A stretch of DNA of 64,000 bases from Mesocentrotus franciscanus (GCA_037976565.1 CP137679.1:31129764-31193763), one strand, 5' to 3'; shown: positions 35,951-50,204, counted from the stretch's first letter. The notes: generated from the letters alone by a model not told the origin. Numbers and translations: made by a program.

Positions 35951-38785
35951 ATCAATGAATACAAAAAAGATTTGGAATGATAAGATTTGGAAGAAATTTG
36001 CTAATTTTGCTGGAAACCACATCCACCGCACGCAGGAATGTGCACATGAGACTACACGTACATGTGGCATGGCAGTTTGGGCCATACATTTAATCTATTT
36101 CTCGTCATATTTCGAACATTAGAGCATACGAAAGGCAATGCTTTTAGGGAGCATTTCTAGTTCTACTATATTTTTCCAAACTGACATAAAAATAATGAGA
36201 AAGCCCACAAATTATTTGTTCACCTCTACCGGGACTAACCCTTTCTCTTTCATGTCACAAAAGATTAAGTAGCACAATGATTGTGTTCAGATATAGTTAA
36301 AGCGGACTAATCCAGAGAATATTTTGTTCTCTGTATCAATGGTTCAATGCCGAGATTCTCTATGCATATGATAATATGAGCTTCCAATGTTATTTCCGTA
36401 AAAAGATATTGCTCATTTCAATACACTCTCAATAGACATAAAGGTGACTAATGAGCCGGCTAATGACTAGCCTAGTCGACGCACCCGTACGCGCGCGCAC
36501 TCGGCTAGAATAGGGCGTGCGTGGAACCCACTAACACAGGAAATCCCTAAACGTTGAGGTATAATTATGTTTAATAAGTTTGTAGTGCATAGCTGTTTTG
36601 TTTTCTTATTATATTACTGTACCGTGTTTAAGTAGCACTCTCGTAGATGTAATCACTCGCACAGTAGCTATGATGAATTGAATTTACAATGTGTCATTGA
36701 AAGAAAAAAATGTTAAGACCTACAAACATGTCATAGGGGATTATTTGATATGAATGTTTATCTCTGTATGTATGTACATTTATATTAATACATTACTATT
36801 GGCAGCCGTTTCAATGTAATTTCTGTTTTCTTTGCGTGTATGGCTTGTCACTAGCACATCTTTTCTGATAAATTGATGTACAAGTGTTACTTCAATATGT
36901 GTTTTTTTCAAAACGTTTAAATTCTTGTTCGTTCTACTAAATTTGAAGCATGTTTGGAGTTTTTCTTTTCCTGTTATGCCTTCATGCAGTGGCTTACAGT
37001 GAAAGTCCATGTTTTGCTTTCCGTTATAACCTTAGTTAATCAAACAAGGAATGGCGTAGCTACTTTGGGGCATAGGGGCACGTGCTCCGTCCCCTCCCCA
37101 CTAATGGAATTAAAGAAAAGATAGAAAAGGAAAAAACAAGAAAGACAGAATGGCAAAGAGGGAGGCAATCTCACCCTCTCCCATCCGTTCCCCCTAAATG
37201 CCTGAAGACACGCTTACGCTTCTACATACAATAACATACAACATCAAAACAGATCTTTCTACTAGTCGATATATTATTGTTAATGTAATGATATGCATGC
37301 TCGATTTTTTTGTTTTATTGTGTTTTGATGAAATGCCTTGATTAAATGTCTTACAGATATGTTTGATAATTGTTGTTGAATGGTGTTCATGCGTAAACGC
37401 ATATAGATAAGCTCAAATAAAAGTCTAGATCAAGTAAATAGAAAATAAACAGTCTTGGTGATATTTTTCGTGAGATGTCGAGGTGCGGGTAAAGAAATTG
37501 TATTTGTCTGATTGTAGAGTGTGAAAAAATCTCTGAAAAGTGAAAATATGGGAGGTTTATATTTTTCAGACGACCTTTGCCCCAAACATTTTCAAATGGG
37601 GGAAGGGCAACATTAAAGTAAATATCATTTGGCTGGGGCATGTGTCCCCTGTGCCAGCAATTTTCCCCCTTGGATTCGCCTTTGACTTCATGTGCTATGT
37701 TTTGTAAATGCATTGTTGCCCATGAAGTTGGAATATTTTTATCCTGACCTATTTTCATGAAAAGATTGTGACAGTCTGATTAATTATTGATAGATATAGG
37801 TTATGTTCTCGGATCTTTATCGATTAATGTCTATGACTATTTACATTGATCAATGTAGTTCTGACTCTTCTGAGAAGATATAAGCTGTACTTATCAAAAA
37901 AAAATCATATTGTCTCAATCATTTCATTCCAACTTTATTGGCAACATTGTACTTCGAGTAATTAAATGTACCAATAAACGGAGCCCTTGTTTGCAAACGG
38001 AAAAATACTCATGCTAATTCTAGGAAGAAAAAAGGTTTTGCTACACAATTGCTCTTTTTTAGTTTTCAAGTAATTCTCTATAACCGCTATTGGTGTGGGT
38101 CATTTTCCCTTCCTACCCCCCCTCCCCCCTCCCAAAATACAAACAATTTTCTTTTTTCTAATCGTTGTTTTGTGTTTATTTATTTGCTTATTTGTTTGTT
38201 TTTGTATGTATGTTTGTTTATCTTTTTTTTTTGGGGGGGGGGGGCTTGCCAGGTTTTTTTTTTTTTTTGCTGTGCCCCTTACTATTCTCGATTCACCCCT
38301 AGATAACGTTTACAGTATAAGGTATTAGTATAGATACAGATTAGAGTGAAATAGCAGTTTCCATTTCATATGCCTAATTGTTGTAATTTTCTTGAAGTTA
38401 CAAGGTCATATATATATATAATGTGATCCTGATGACATTGAAAAAGTAACCAGTCTCGTCCTAAAAGACCTGTACCTTCATTTCACCATTGGCTAATGAT
38501 GTCTGTTTTCAGTACTTTACCCCGAAGTGTAATATAATGCATAGAATAAAGTAATTCATAATACCATGTACTCTGGAAATAAAAGTTGTTGTCAAAGTAT
38601 GAGGGCATATGAAGAGCAATCCTCTTATGGGAACATGTCAAGTATGACATTCTTCCAAACTGATTATGAAAAAAAGAACGAGGAATCTTACAAATCTTTT
38701 CACGTTTATCAGAACTCACCTTTTTCTAAGTTTAATCGTGTCATAATATCCGGCATCCCTTCAAGGTAACCTGCTTCTTTGTTTT
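35951..38785. other. Intergenic region, mostly unassigned
   Basis: A fragment with cgcacccgtacgcgcgcg (36415-36535) repeats one in gene A intron 19, and 36000-36240 and 38590-38730 resemble internal parts of the family B/E elements (gacattcttccaaactgat). There are poly-G/poly-T patches near 38222-38275. I see no gene. Confidence 0.5.
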
Positions 38786-38789
38786 CCGA

Positions 38790-38965
38790 AATCACTCATG
38801 CGTAACCGTCCAGGCGCCATGCATTTTTCAGTTTGTCTGTTCCGTTTTAAGGCCTTTCTTTCTTCCTACGTATCTCTACTTTCCTTGATGCTGCAGACTT
38901 CTAACGAATTCCGGTTCTTGCCGTTAAATTTCATTCATATTTTTCTATCGAAACTGCGTTTACAT
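38790..38965. repeat. Dispersed repeat (catgcgta / tgatgctgcagacttctaac)
   Basis: It shares aatcactcatgcgt, gtccaggcgcc-like, cctttctttcttc and ttgatgctgcagacttctaac with 50915-51035. The family is unknown. Confidence 0.6.
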
Positions 38966-38984
38966 AACTTATATGAATTTCTGT

Positions 38985-40660
38985 TTTGGCCCCTTGACCC
39001 CCGCCGGGGCTTTGCCTCTGGACCCCACGCCAATTTACGATCCACTTGCCTCGCTCACTTTGCTCTACTTGATCGTAAATACTTTAGCCCCACTTTGAAA
39101 AAACGTTCCGCGGGGCCTGCATGTAACATACATTAACAGTGGTGGTGATGCGGATTTTTTTATCCCCCAAACGTTTTTGCTCATTACGCCACTGCCCCTC
39201 GTCCCTCGCATTTCGTCCCCCGGTCATGAAAAGAAATCGCCGCCCCTGATGCTTTCCCATTATTCTTGCCTAAAACTCAGCGATTTTCAAGATCAAATGT
39301 ATGAAGAAACAAATAACATCTCAAATATCTTTATTATTCAAATTTGAATCTGCCTCCTTTTTCTTCTCTCTCTCTCTCTCTCTCTCAAAATAGCGAAAGC
39401 AAACGATACAATCACAGGGTAGAGAACACCTCGAACACAGCAGACACATGTATTGTACGCACACAAAGTTCTTTATTTGTCCAATCCTCCGATTACATAA
39501 TGCGATTTAAAGGTCTGTGAATACATTACGAGCAGGCAAGCGCGTAGCCAGGATTTTATTTTAGGGGGGCGGTAGTGAGCACTTACGAATCACTTACAGA
39601 GCGCGCGAAGCGCTCTCCTTAGGGGGGTGGGTGCAGGGAGAGCTTTGACGTTTCATTAAATTATTAGAGAAAAAAGCCGATTCGTTGTACCGTTCTCGGC
39701 TCTTAATCCTTGTCTGAATACAGTTTCCCCCTCCCGCGCTAAGCGCGGAAGCTTTGACATTTCATTAAATTATTAGAGAAGATGACGATTCGTTGTACCG
39801 TGCTCCTTTTTCTTCCTACGTCCTCTTCCTTTTTTCTCTTCTCTTTCTTTTTTCTTTTTTGGACGGCGTTTTTTAGGGGGCGACCGCCCCCACCGCCCCC
39901 CTGGCTACGCGCCTGCGAACAGGGGCTGCGATCCCGGGGACGGGGGGACACGTCCCCCTAATTTTTAGGGGGGATCGTCCCCCCTGAAAATTCGAAAAAG
40001 TGCACACAAAAAAAGTATAGCAAATAGTGACTAAAGACTGCAAGCCACTTTTAGGCTCTGGATGATTTTCCCTGAGCTTCCGGGGGCTCTGCCCCCTGGA
40101 CCCCACCAAGAGCCCTAAGGCGGGCCCCTGGTAGCTCATCTGATTGTTATTAAATGCCAAAACCCCTGAGCTTCCGGGGCTCCGCCCCCTGGACCCCACA
40201 AGGGCCCTAAAGCGGGCCCCTGGATGCGATCATCTGACCATTATTAAATGCCTAAAACCTCATGAGCTTCTGGGGACCCCACTCCAATTAGTGACCTGCA
40301 TGCCAGGGTCACAAATAAGGTATCAAAATGTGCTCATCTGACCGTAGTTAAATGCCTAAAACCCCGTGAGCTTCCGGAGGCTCCGCCCCCTGGACCCCAT
40401 CAGGGGCCCTTAGGCGGGCCCCTGGATGCTCATTCGACCATAACTAAATGCTTAAAAACCCCTGATCTTCATGGTGCTCCGCCCCTTGACCCCCGCCGGG
40501 GCTTTGCCCCTGGACCCCACGCCAATTTACGATCCACTTGCCTCGCTCACTTTGCTCTAGTTGATCGTAAATACTTTAGCCCCCCCCCCCCACCTTGAAA
40601 AAAACGTTCCGCGGGGCCTGCATGTAACATATATTAACAGTGGTGGTGATGCGGATTTTT
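38985..40660. repeat. GC-rich dispersed element, partial copies with a nested element
   Basis: The module ccgccggggctttgcc...ccaatttacgatccacttgc...gcatgtaaca...gtggtgatgcggattttt is present twice as a direct repeat (about 38998-39157 and 40490-40657). Between lie the inverted-end element at 39532-39916 and four or five modules with cttccggggctccgccccct and ggcgggcccctgg. Confidence 0.7.
39532..39916. mobile_element. Inverted-end element with gcgcgtagccagg ends (hAT-like)
   Basis: The left end gcaggcaagcgcgtagccagg pairs with the right end cctggctacgcgcctgc. Inside is a direct repeat of gctttgacgtttcattaaat and cgattcgttgtaccgt (39640-39700 and 39750-39805). I could not see a clear target duplication. 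The superfamily is a guess from the ends. Confidence 0.55.
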
Positions 40661-40952
40661 AAGTACACATTTCTATAATATTTTGTACCGGGGACCGAGG
40701 AATCTAATGGGATCATATGAATTCTCAACAACAGAAGCATTGAAATACAGGCCCGTGTGTTTTTCACCTTATGACCTTATACTTGATATATATGCCTAGA
40801 TATACTTTGTCTAGTTCTGATATTCTTCTACTAATGTATAACGCTGCAAATAAAAATTTCTGTATCATTCGGGTTTTCTCAATCTATAAAACATCAGCTT
40901 AACGATTAAAAGCCCTCTTAGGTTCAAGTATAGCATACCATAGCTAAAATGC

Positions 40953-43110
40953 ATCAATGTAGTTCGGTATTTACGTTTTAGGGTTTTCACTTATTTCCTA
41001 AATTACATTATGATACATATATTTATCTGAAACTTTGTTAAGGATGGTGGATGGTAAAGTGTCGTAAACAGAAGCCAAAATATTGCTTCCATTTTTCACT
41101 TCCGTTATATGTCTGTCTGAGTTTTCTCGTATTATTGTAGCGAGGAATGTTTGTATCAAAGAATGTTTGTATCAAATCGATACCCAAATTAGGACATGCT
41201 TACACTTCAAATAGTTTTCCATTGTAATTTTACTCTAAAGAATCTGTTCGACAAACATGTTTTTGAGCTTCTAAGCACCTACGCTCCTCAAGTTACAATC
41301 AGTGATCATCAAATGATTTTGTTTTTAAATGTAAAACCTACCAGCGTGAACATCATTTCAAATGATTTCAATCTTTCAGAATGTTCCTTTCAAATGTGTT
41401 TTTCTTGTTGCCCTTGTTACAAGCCCATCCGTATAAAACATATTATTCACCTAAGATACCGTGACATAATATAAAGAGTGTGCCAGTCCGTATGTCATGG
41501 TATGACTAATCGGGATCGGACCTAGATTTGTGTGGATTCCAGGTAAATTCACTATTTGTCTCTCTCTTTCTCTCTTTGTGTAAACAAAAATCGAGGGTCC
41601 ATGAGTAAACCCATATCTTTAACATAATATTATAAACTAAGAAAAAGACCCCCCCCAAAAAAAAAAAAAAAAAAAAATCAATGTAGTTCGGTATTTACGT
41701 TTTCAGGTTTTCACTTATTTCATGAATTACATTATGATACATATATTTATCTAAAACTTTGTTAAGGATGGTGGATGGTAAAGTGTCGTAAACAGAAGCC
41801 AAAATATTGCTTCCATTTTTCACTTCCGTTATATGTCTGTCTGAGTTTTCTCGTATTATTGTAGCGAGGAATGTTTGTATTAAAGAATGTTTGTATCAAA
41901 TCTATACCCAAATTAGGACATGCTTACACTTCAAATAGTTTTCCATTGTAATTTTACTCTAAAGAATCTGTTCGACAAACATGTTTTTGAGCTTGTAAGC
42001 ACCCACGCTCCTCAAGTTACAATCAGTGATCATCAAATGATTTTGTTTTTAAATGTAAAACCTACCAGCGTGAACATCATTTCAATTGATTTCAATCTTT
42101 CAGAATGTTCCTTTCAAATGTGTTTTTCTTGTTGCCCTTGTTACAAGCCCATCCGTATAAAACATATTATTCACCTAAGATACCGTGACATAATATAAAG
42201 AGTGTGCCAGTCCGTATGTCATGGTATGACTAATCGGGATCGGACCTAGATTTGTGTGGATTCCAGGTAAATTCACTATTTGTCTCTCTCTTTCTCTCTT
42301 TGTGTAAACAAAATCGAGGGTCCATGAGTAAACCCATATCTTTAACATAATATTATAAACTAAGAAAAAGACCCCCCCCAAAAAAAAAAAAAAAAAATCA
42401 ATGTAGTTCGGTATTTACGTTTTCAGGTTTTCACTTATTTCCTGAATTGCATCATGATACATATTTTTATATATAAATATGATATGTGAAATGGATGGTG
42501 GATCTGAATATCAGTGTCAGAAAAAGAAACCAAAATATTGCTTCCATTTTTCACCTCAGTTATATGTCTGTCCGAGTTCTCTCGTATATTATATTAGAGA
42601 GGAATGTTTGTATCAAAGCGGAACGACGTAAAACCCAAATGTGGACATGCTCACACTTCAAATAGTTTTCCATTGTAATTTTACTCTAAAGAATCTGTTC
42701 GACAAACATGTTTTTGAGCTTCTAAGCACCCACGCTCCTCAGGTTACAATCAGTGATCATAAAATGATTTTTTTTTAATTATTTTTATTTAAAACCTACC
42801 AGCGTGAAAGGTACGTTTCCTTTCAGAATGCTCCTTTTGAATGTGTTTTTCTTTCTCCTAGCCTGTTACCCTTGTCACAAGCCCATCCGTATGAAATATA
42901 TTATTCACCTTAGATACCGTGACATGATATAAAGAGTGTGCCAGTCCGTATGCCATGGTATGTATGACTAATGTGGATCGGACATAGATGTGTGTGGTTT
43001 CCAGGTAAATTCACTCTTTTGTCTCTCTCTCTCTCTCTCGCTTTGTGTTAAAAAATCCAGGTTCCATGAGTAAACCCATATCATTAACATAATATAAACT
43101 ATAAAGAACC
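40953..43110. repeat. Three tandem copies of a roughly 724-bp unit
   Basis: Units begin at aatgtagttcggtatttacg near 40956, 41680 and 42401. The first two are nearly identical, each holding the same 92-codon frame (41196-41474 and 41920-42198); the third is diverged and its frame is broken. Each ends in an A-rich stretch with accccccccaaaa. The frame matches nothing I know and seems incidental. Confidence 0.85.
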
Positions 43111-46100
43111 TACACAGACAATCAGTTCCATAACACAATGTTCTTGATTTAGAAAAGAAAATCCGTTAGGCTGCGAGCAAGGTTACTTGTAGAATCGTCA
43201 AATGTCGGGTGATGATTTGTCTTCAAATTAACATAGAGAGCCTCCTTCCTACATGATGTTATAATGACATATAATTATTTCATGGCTACAGTAATTTTAA
43301 AGAATATTAAAATAATCCGTCTCACACGTCACCATTTTAAATCAGACCATGTCGCTCATACGAATGATCTACTTTAAGCACCATCTTAAGTTGATTCACC
43401 CTCTCGCTACAAGTCAAGACGTAATTGCCCACAATGTCATCGGGAGACTGAAATATGATAATGAGACCTGCAGAAACTTTCATCTTTATATTTCAGTCAA
43501 TTTTAATACAACAAAAATCGAATGTGAAAATTCAAAACAATCAAATAGTGACTGGGAAACCAGAGCCTGGCATACCCTTACCCCCAATAACATGTTTCCA
43601 TTTGCAACAGAAGATTTTGAATTGTCTAGATTTGCTAGTGTAGTAGATTTAAATGATTGAATTGTGGGAAAAGTATTCAGATGCACTGGTAGTCGATATA
43701 TATTGAAGTCCCCTCCCCCAATCGTCATTTAAAGTAGTTTCTGTTCTGTCTGGGAACAGACTAAAGTTTCCACTTTTTGAGCGGAATGCCAAGGCCACTT
43801 TATTAATTGCAGCACAATGCCCATTAGAACCGACTCACTGAGCGAGAGATATGCCTTCCCTTGTTTGGTTGGTTAGCTCTAGTTATATGAATTTTCTTCT
43901 GGTTTCGTTTTTCGTCACTTCTACATGGAGATCTGATGGAACGAAGCACATTTGTGCAAAGGGAATCTGCATTAGATTGATTTCTGGATCATTTTCTTCG
44001 ACACACTGCATGTTTTGGCATCTGTCATGACCCAGAGACAAACTCTCCTCATATCTTGCGAAAGAGACGTTGTAAACGCCTTTATAACACGTTCTAGAAG
44101 AGACCTCTTATGTCACTTGTTGCCAGTTACTTTTATTTGAACTGTGTAATATTACGTGTGAATCATTTTAGCTCCGCTATAAGTGGATAAATATTTCTGA
44201 GGAGAGGACTCGACGCCTCATTCCACGATTCATATCACATTAAGCAGGATCTAGGCATACAGTGAGTATAATATTTCATTTTTGACTCGTTACCTCTAAA
44301 TTTTGTGGATCCAAGGCAAGCAATAGCCACTATATAAGCTCCTTGGTAAAGAGTTACATACAATCTATGTTTATATTGCAGAAACCCTAATTCTTAGATA
44401 ATATCACAAACAATTTGACGAAATGTTATTAGTATTGTGAGAATGATGAGAAGATGGACTATACCCACATTAGCATGTCTTGAATTTCTTAAGTATATAC
44501 ATGGGCAAGGATAAGGCATTTTGGCTTTGGTAATGTATGGAACATCATCTTGTTTGAAGCGATTTTCCCCAAAATCCTCGGTAGGAAAGTGGACTTTGCA
44601 TTTCATGAACCTAAAAAAGGTCTTTCCTTTGAAAATTTGTTGTTGATGATCATGGTGATTATTCGTGTTCTCATGTCGTTAGAGAACAATTCCAATATTT
44701 ATATTTCCAGGGGCCTAATCGCTTATTGAAGCATGAACATAAGCATAGCACCACAGGTATCAACAAGTTTCTTTTTCTGTTCAATTAAGCACTAAATTAC
44801 CATATCAATTACGTATTTACCGAATTTCTACTGAATGATGCAAAATCAAATTACATAATATTAATTTGATTTGATTTGATTTTGTATATATATTAAAAAT
44901 AATCTATTCAATATTTTGTTGCGGAAAATCTTTGTTTCTTATGCCATGAATTTGGTTGTTCGTACTTACTTCTCACTTAAAATAAGAACAATTTATTCTT
45001 AGAAAATCTATATAGTTGACGTGTAGGCCGTGTTCTTGACCTAAAAATGAATCGATTCCATTACTTCGTATAAGCAGTAAAAATACATGATTGAATTATT
45101 CTTATTGCTTATAGTAGAAGATGAACTATGTAGTGACTAAGATTCATTGTCTTCGTTTATTATATTGTATTGTATTTTAACTGGTATTATTTGAAACAAT
45201 TGTTAAAGAAATATATATGTTTTTAATTGTAAATTGTCATGCAATTCAGCCGAGGCTGCGAAATGATGACATTAATAAACTGAACTGAACTGAACAGAAC
45301 TTTCAAACCAAGGTTCCATGATGATGCATTTCACTTCTGATGTTTATTTTGTACTTTAAAGGCATGTATAGGTACTAAAGGTCAAGTAAAGATCGGAATA
45401 GTTATCATGGAATATTGACAAAGGATACTATTGTGTGTTACATCTAGAAATATATATTTGTATTCGTTCATTCGTTTTTTTTAGTATATGTTCCATATAT
45501 AGAGTGGTCTCTTCAGTACAAACAAACTGCTTAATTTGCACGAGAGCCCTGTATTACATAATAAAATTACAATCCAATGTAAAACAAGATACAAATTCAA
45601 CAAAAACCAAATATTAAAATACGTAACAAAACAATAACAAAATGTAGATTAAACTTAGAGACTAGTAGTGGACTTTTGATCACATCTAAAATATACAATT
45701 CAGTTAGGAATGTACATTTTTTGAAAGCAATAACACACCACAGAGGGTTAGAGTGAAATATCAGACTCTTTGATTGTTCCCAAAAGACTCACATGACACA
45801 CATGTTTAGAGATGATAGGCAACCTGATAAAGATAATTAACGTGATGTTAAGAATACGCTAATCCATCATGTATTGGAACATATCTAAAATGATACAAGG
45901 TTGGTCTGTAAGGAATTAATCTGTTTATATAATTAGGGGCAAGAATATCGATCATTGGGTTATACGTCGCAGAATTGTTCTGATAATATTTCCTTCCTTA
46001 TATTTGCTGATGACTAGAACATTTTACTTTCAAATCAAAATCCCAAAATCATTCTGAATATAACAATTCAAGAACTAAACACTGTTATATACTGGATCCA

Positions 46101-46200
46101 TTCAAACAAGTTGGAACTTTATATAAACAAGACAAATGTTCATTTTATTCAAAAATACAATTGAACATTCACCGGAACCAATATTACTAAACAACTAAAT
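43111..46200. other. Intergenic region with LINE 3'-tail remnants
   Basis: A (gatttgattt)n antisense tail is at about 44862-44885. A + strand tail (attcagccgaggctgcgaaat, then aataaactgaactgaactg) is at 45120-45300. The AT-rich remainder shows no gene. Confidence 0.5.
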
Positions 46201-46204
46201 TCTC

Positions 46205-46520
46205 GCTCAAGTTGATTTGATTTGATTTGATTTGATTTATTGGTTTCTGCATCTTTTTTTTTCATCATACATTTGCATGAACATAATATGGTTTGATACA
46301 ATATTTCATATGTATTTATACAGAAAATAAACGAAATTAAACAAATATATTGAATGCATAATTAACATTAGATTGATACAATATTTCATATGTATATAAT
46401 TTTATATAGAAAATATACAAAGTTAAACAAAGATATTGAATGCATAATTAACATACATTAGATACAGGAGGGCTACAGCATAAGCAGAGGAGCTTGACGT
46501 GCCCGCAGCCCTCAACTTAG
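46205..46520 (-). mobile_element. LINE 3' end remnant (antisense)
   Basis: On the minus strand it reads gagggctgcgggcacgtcaa near the start and ends in aataaatcaaatcaaatc. The gcgggcac motif and repeated tail match the 3' end of the LINE at 46745-49665. An internal direct repeat of tttgatacaatatttcatatg occurs twice. Confidence 0.6.
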
Positions 46521-46744
46521 ATACAAGAATATAAATAAAAAAGCAGAAGAGTGACTAGCAGAGAAGAAAAGGAAAGGATAGAGAAGGAGCGTTGGTTTTC
46601 TTTTAATACAATAAAACTAATACATCTGCTGATTGAATGCAGGTTCATTCATGGATGAATAAACGATGCTAGGCCATGGACGATTACACATTATTGGTTG
46701 AATGTACAGCCACTGTACACACACACACACATGAATATAGTGTG

Positions 46745-49665
46745 ATAAAAGTGTGAGATTAGATAGAAATAAAAATGGTGGTGGAATTATAACTTATATT
46801 AAAGACACCATACCATTCAGTATAAAAAATGAATTCTTTGTTGATGGTTTGGAACTAATGTGCTTGGATATCTGCTTACCAAAGCAAAAACCCTTATTAA
46901 TAGTTTATTGGTACAGACCACCTAATTCCCATAATGCACACTTTGAGAAATTTGAAACTCTGTTACAACTCTTAGAGTCATCCTCGAAAGAATTTATTAT
47001 CTTTGGGGATCTCAATTGTGATTTATTAAAAAGACCTATGTCAAGTCAAACGAAAACTTTGAAGCGTTTAAGTGAAGAATACGATTTGAAACAATACATA
47101 AATAAGCCAACAAGAGTAACCTGTGTGACTGAGACATTAATTGATGTGTTTTATTCTTCTAATCATGAAAAAGTTTCTTTCAGTGACGTCATCCCATTGA
47201 GCTTGAGCTATCACTTTATGATACTAAGTATGTAATCTTGGTAGAGTAAGAACCATGAAAACACAAAATAAATACATATATAGTCGTAATACGAAAAGAT
47301 TTAATTTAGCTCAATTTAAATTGGATCTCTCTAAAGTTCATTGGGATGTGCTTTCTGACCCTGATCCAATCAGTGCTTTTGAAAAATGGAGCTCTAAGTT
47401 CAATTTAGTCTTAAATAAACATGCCTCATTAAGAAGAAAAAGAATTCGTCTTAAAGATACACCATGGATGAATAATGAAATTTTATGTAGAATGCGAGAA
47501 AGAGATCGAATGAAAAGGAAAGCTAAAGGATCAGGGTCATCGAATGATTGGGTGATGTATAAAAAACTAAGAAATGCTGTCACATCCATGATTAGGGAAT
47601 CTAAAAAGAGATATGTTTCGGAAAGCATTTCGAAAAATGAAGGTAAATTAAATGCAATGTGGAAATCATTGAGACGTATCATACCTAAAAATGTCAATGA
47701 TAGCGGTTTTCAAAAGATAGTTAATGACAATAAAGAAATAACAGAATCTAAACATATTGCATCATGTTTGAATGATCATTTCGTTGATTTACCATCTAAG
47801 CGGAAGGGAACCAAAATATTTGGTGGTAATATGGATCAGTATATGACTCAAATAAACTCAAAATTTAAGTTTAAAGAGATAACTGATAATGAGGTTTTGA
47901 AATGTATCCATGATATTGCAAGGAATAAGGCCACTGGCCTCGATCAAATACCAGCCAGTTTCGTAAAAGACTCTATTGAATACATTGTTAAACCGCTAAC
48001 ACATATCATCAATGCGTCATTAAGAAAGGGAAAAATCCTGGTGCCTGGAAAAGGGCCCGGGTAACGCCTATTCACAAAAGTGGTGATAGAGCTAATCCCT
48101 GCAACTATAGGTCAATATCGGTCTTACCTGTATTATCTAAAGTGCTAGAAAAACTTGTGTTTAATCAAGCGTATGATTACCTTTCAAAGAATGAACTATT
48201 ATGTCATAACCAACACGGTTTCCGCCTGAAACATTCGACTTTAACTGCACTCTTATCTCTCACAGATGATGTTTGTAAAAAAATTAGACAATGGGTATGT
48301 AATAGGTTTTGTAACGCTTGATTTAGAAAAAGCGTTCGAGTGTGTATCGTTTGAGATTTTGCTTAAAAAGCTTAGATATTATGGTTTTGATCAAAACTCA
48401 ATATGTTGGTTTCAGGATTATTTCCATGATAGGGAACAATGCACTTTGGTAAACGGTAACATGTCACAGAGCAGAAAAGTAACAAGCGGAGTGCCCCAAG
48501 GAAGTATCCTTGGGCCATTGATGTTTATTATCACTCTGAATGATTTATATAAATCAATCAACAAATGTTCCCTTTCTCTGTATGCGGATGACACTTGCAT
48601 GTATTTTGCTGCAAAAGACCCAAAGATATTAGAGAAAGTAATCAATGGTGATTTGAAATCAGCTACGACATGGTTTTCAAATAATGAATTGTTGCTTAAC
48701 GTTGACAATTGTCAGTTCATGTTAACCGGTTCAAAGTCAAATTTGGGCCGTTTCTGTAATGTTGATATTCGTCTAAATAACAAAAAATTACTTAGAGTAA
48801 TGGAATGCAAATATCTTGGGATTTTGCTTGACTGCAATCTTTCATGAAACCCACAAATAGACCATGTAAAGAAAAAGGTTTTAAAGACGTATTTTGCTTT
48901 AAAGCGAATGAGGCAATTCACAGATGAAAAGATAGCATTAATACTGTACAAAACTTTAATTCAGCCTCATTTCGCTTATTGCAGCACAATTTGGATGAAC
49001 GGTAAAGAAACTCGGCTAAAACAACTTCAAACTCTACAAGATAGATGTTTGAGATCTGTACTCGGAGTGAATAGTAGATTTCACACTGAAATTCTTTATA
49101 AAACCCTTGAAATTGACATGCTCAAAGAGTACTGGGTCAAACAGGCTTTAGCTGTTACATAATCTTGGTCCACCTGTTTTATCTTCATTGATCGAATTTA
49201 ATACTGATGTAGGCTATATGTTTCGTTATGCTAATTCACAAATTCCCCTTCCAAGACCTCACACAAATTTTCTTCAGCATAGTCCATTTTACCATGCATC
49301 AAAGCTTTTAATACCTTGCCCAACGATCTCAGAATTATAAATGTCGTTAAATCTTACAGTATTGAGATCAGCAAAATTAAAGATATTGGCTCACTTCTTT
49401 CATCTCGTGGATACTAATTTTTTTTTTTTCTTTTTGTCACTATGATTCGATTTTGTACTTAAATTTCTGTAAATATGGTCATTTGTTATAACTTGCATAT
49501 TTGTTTGTAAATGTATTTTCATTGTTTTATATTCTATTGTTCGAATTTTATGTAATCACGGCCTCGCTGAAAAACAGCATTTGCTGAATGCGGGCACAAT
49601 TATTGTATTTGTTTTTAAACCGTGAATAAATAAAATATACCATACTATACCATACCATAGTAGAA
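46745..49665 (+). mobile_element. CR1/Jockey-like LINE relic with endonuclease and reverse transcriptase
   Basis: Frames run in order. The endonuclease part (46753-47235) has LMCLDICLPKQKPLLIVYWYRPP and IIFGDLNCDLL. The RT N-terminus (47255-48064) has IHDIARNKATGLDQIPASFV. RT palm (48266-48847) has FVTLDLEKAFE, SGVPQGSILGPLMF and LYADDTCMYF. A C-terminal part (48908-49162) follows an in-frame stop at 48845-48847. The 3' end has gcgggcac, aataaataaa and a (ataccatac)n tail. It is truncated at the 5' end, and frameshifts near 47236 and 48062 disable it. Confidence 0.88.
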
Positions 49666-49990
49666 TGACACACGACGGGATCAATACTTAGACAACAACA
49701 TAGTTTTAACCGCCTTCTTAAAAGAATACAATGTCCGAAGGTTTCTTATTACAATGGGCAGAGAGTTCCAGATGTCTGGGCCGGTGTGTTTAATGGGTTT
49801 GAGAGCCGATGCGGTTTTTTGGATTACTTAAATGGAATTTAATTATTTAAATGGACTAAATTCGTAGGTATAAACATCGGCAACAAACTAACATGAAAAA
49901 GACACGTAAATCATATCAGCAAACTTATATCGAGAAACGCAGGTGTCATCGGCGAACTTAAAATCTCATTTCCTACCCATGTATTGCGTA

Positions 49991-50131
49991 AGCCTCGGTC
50001 ACAAATGCCATTACGAACTGCTACGAACGCCGTACGAACGATTTTCAGACAACGGAAATTCGGGAAGACAATGGAAAAACAGGGAGATTCGTACGAAATT
50101 ATCGTTCGTACGGACCTTTGTGACCGTAGCA
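49991..50131. mobile_element. Short MITE with cggtcacaaa ends
   Basis: agcctcggtcacaaa pairs with tttgtgaccgtagc, and cgtacgaacgat with atcgttcgtacg inside. It lies close to another LINE fragment. The ends resemble those of the element at 29257-29496 (tgcctcagtcacac). Confidence 0.55.
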
Positions 50132-50204
50132 TTACTTTGTACTCTACTTGCGTGGGGGAGCAGTTCAACTATCGAACCCATATATCCCCACTCTTTTACT
50201 CATG

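Noticed and set aside
37387..37758. 123-codon minus-strand frame
   Set aside because: No recognisable domain, no splice partners, low-complexity surroundings; most likely chance.
43349..43660. 103-codon + strand frame
   Set aside because: No match to a family I know and a competing frame overlaps it; kept only as a weak possibility of an old gene fragment.
46745..49665. An intact, active retrotransposon
   Set aside because: Frameshifts near 47236 and 48062, a stop at 48845-48847 and a missing 5' end show it is dead.
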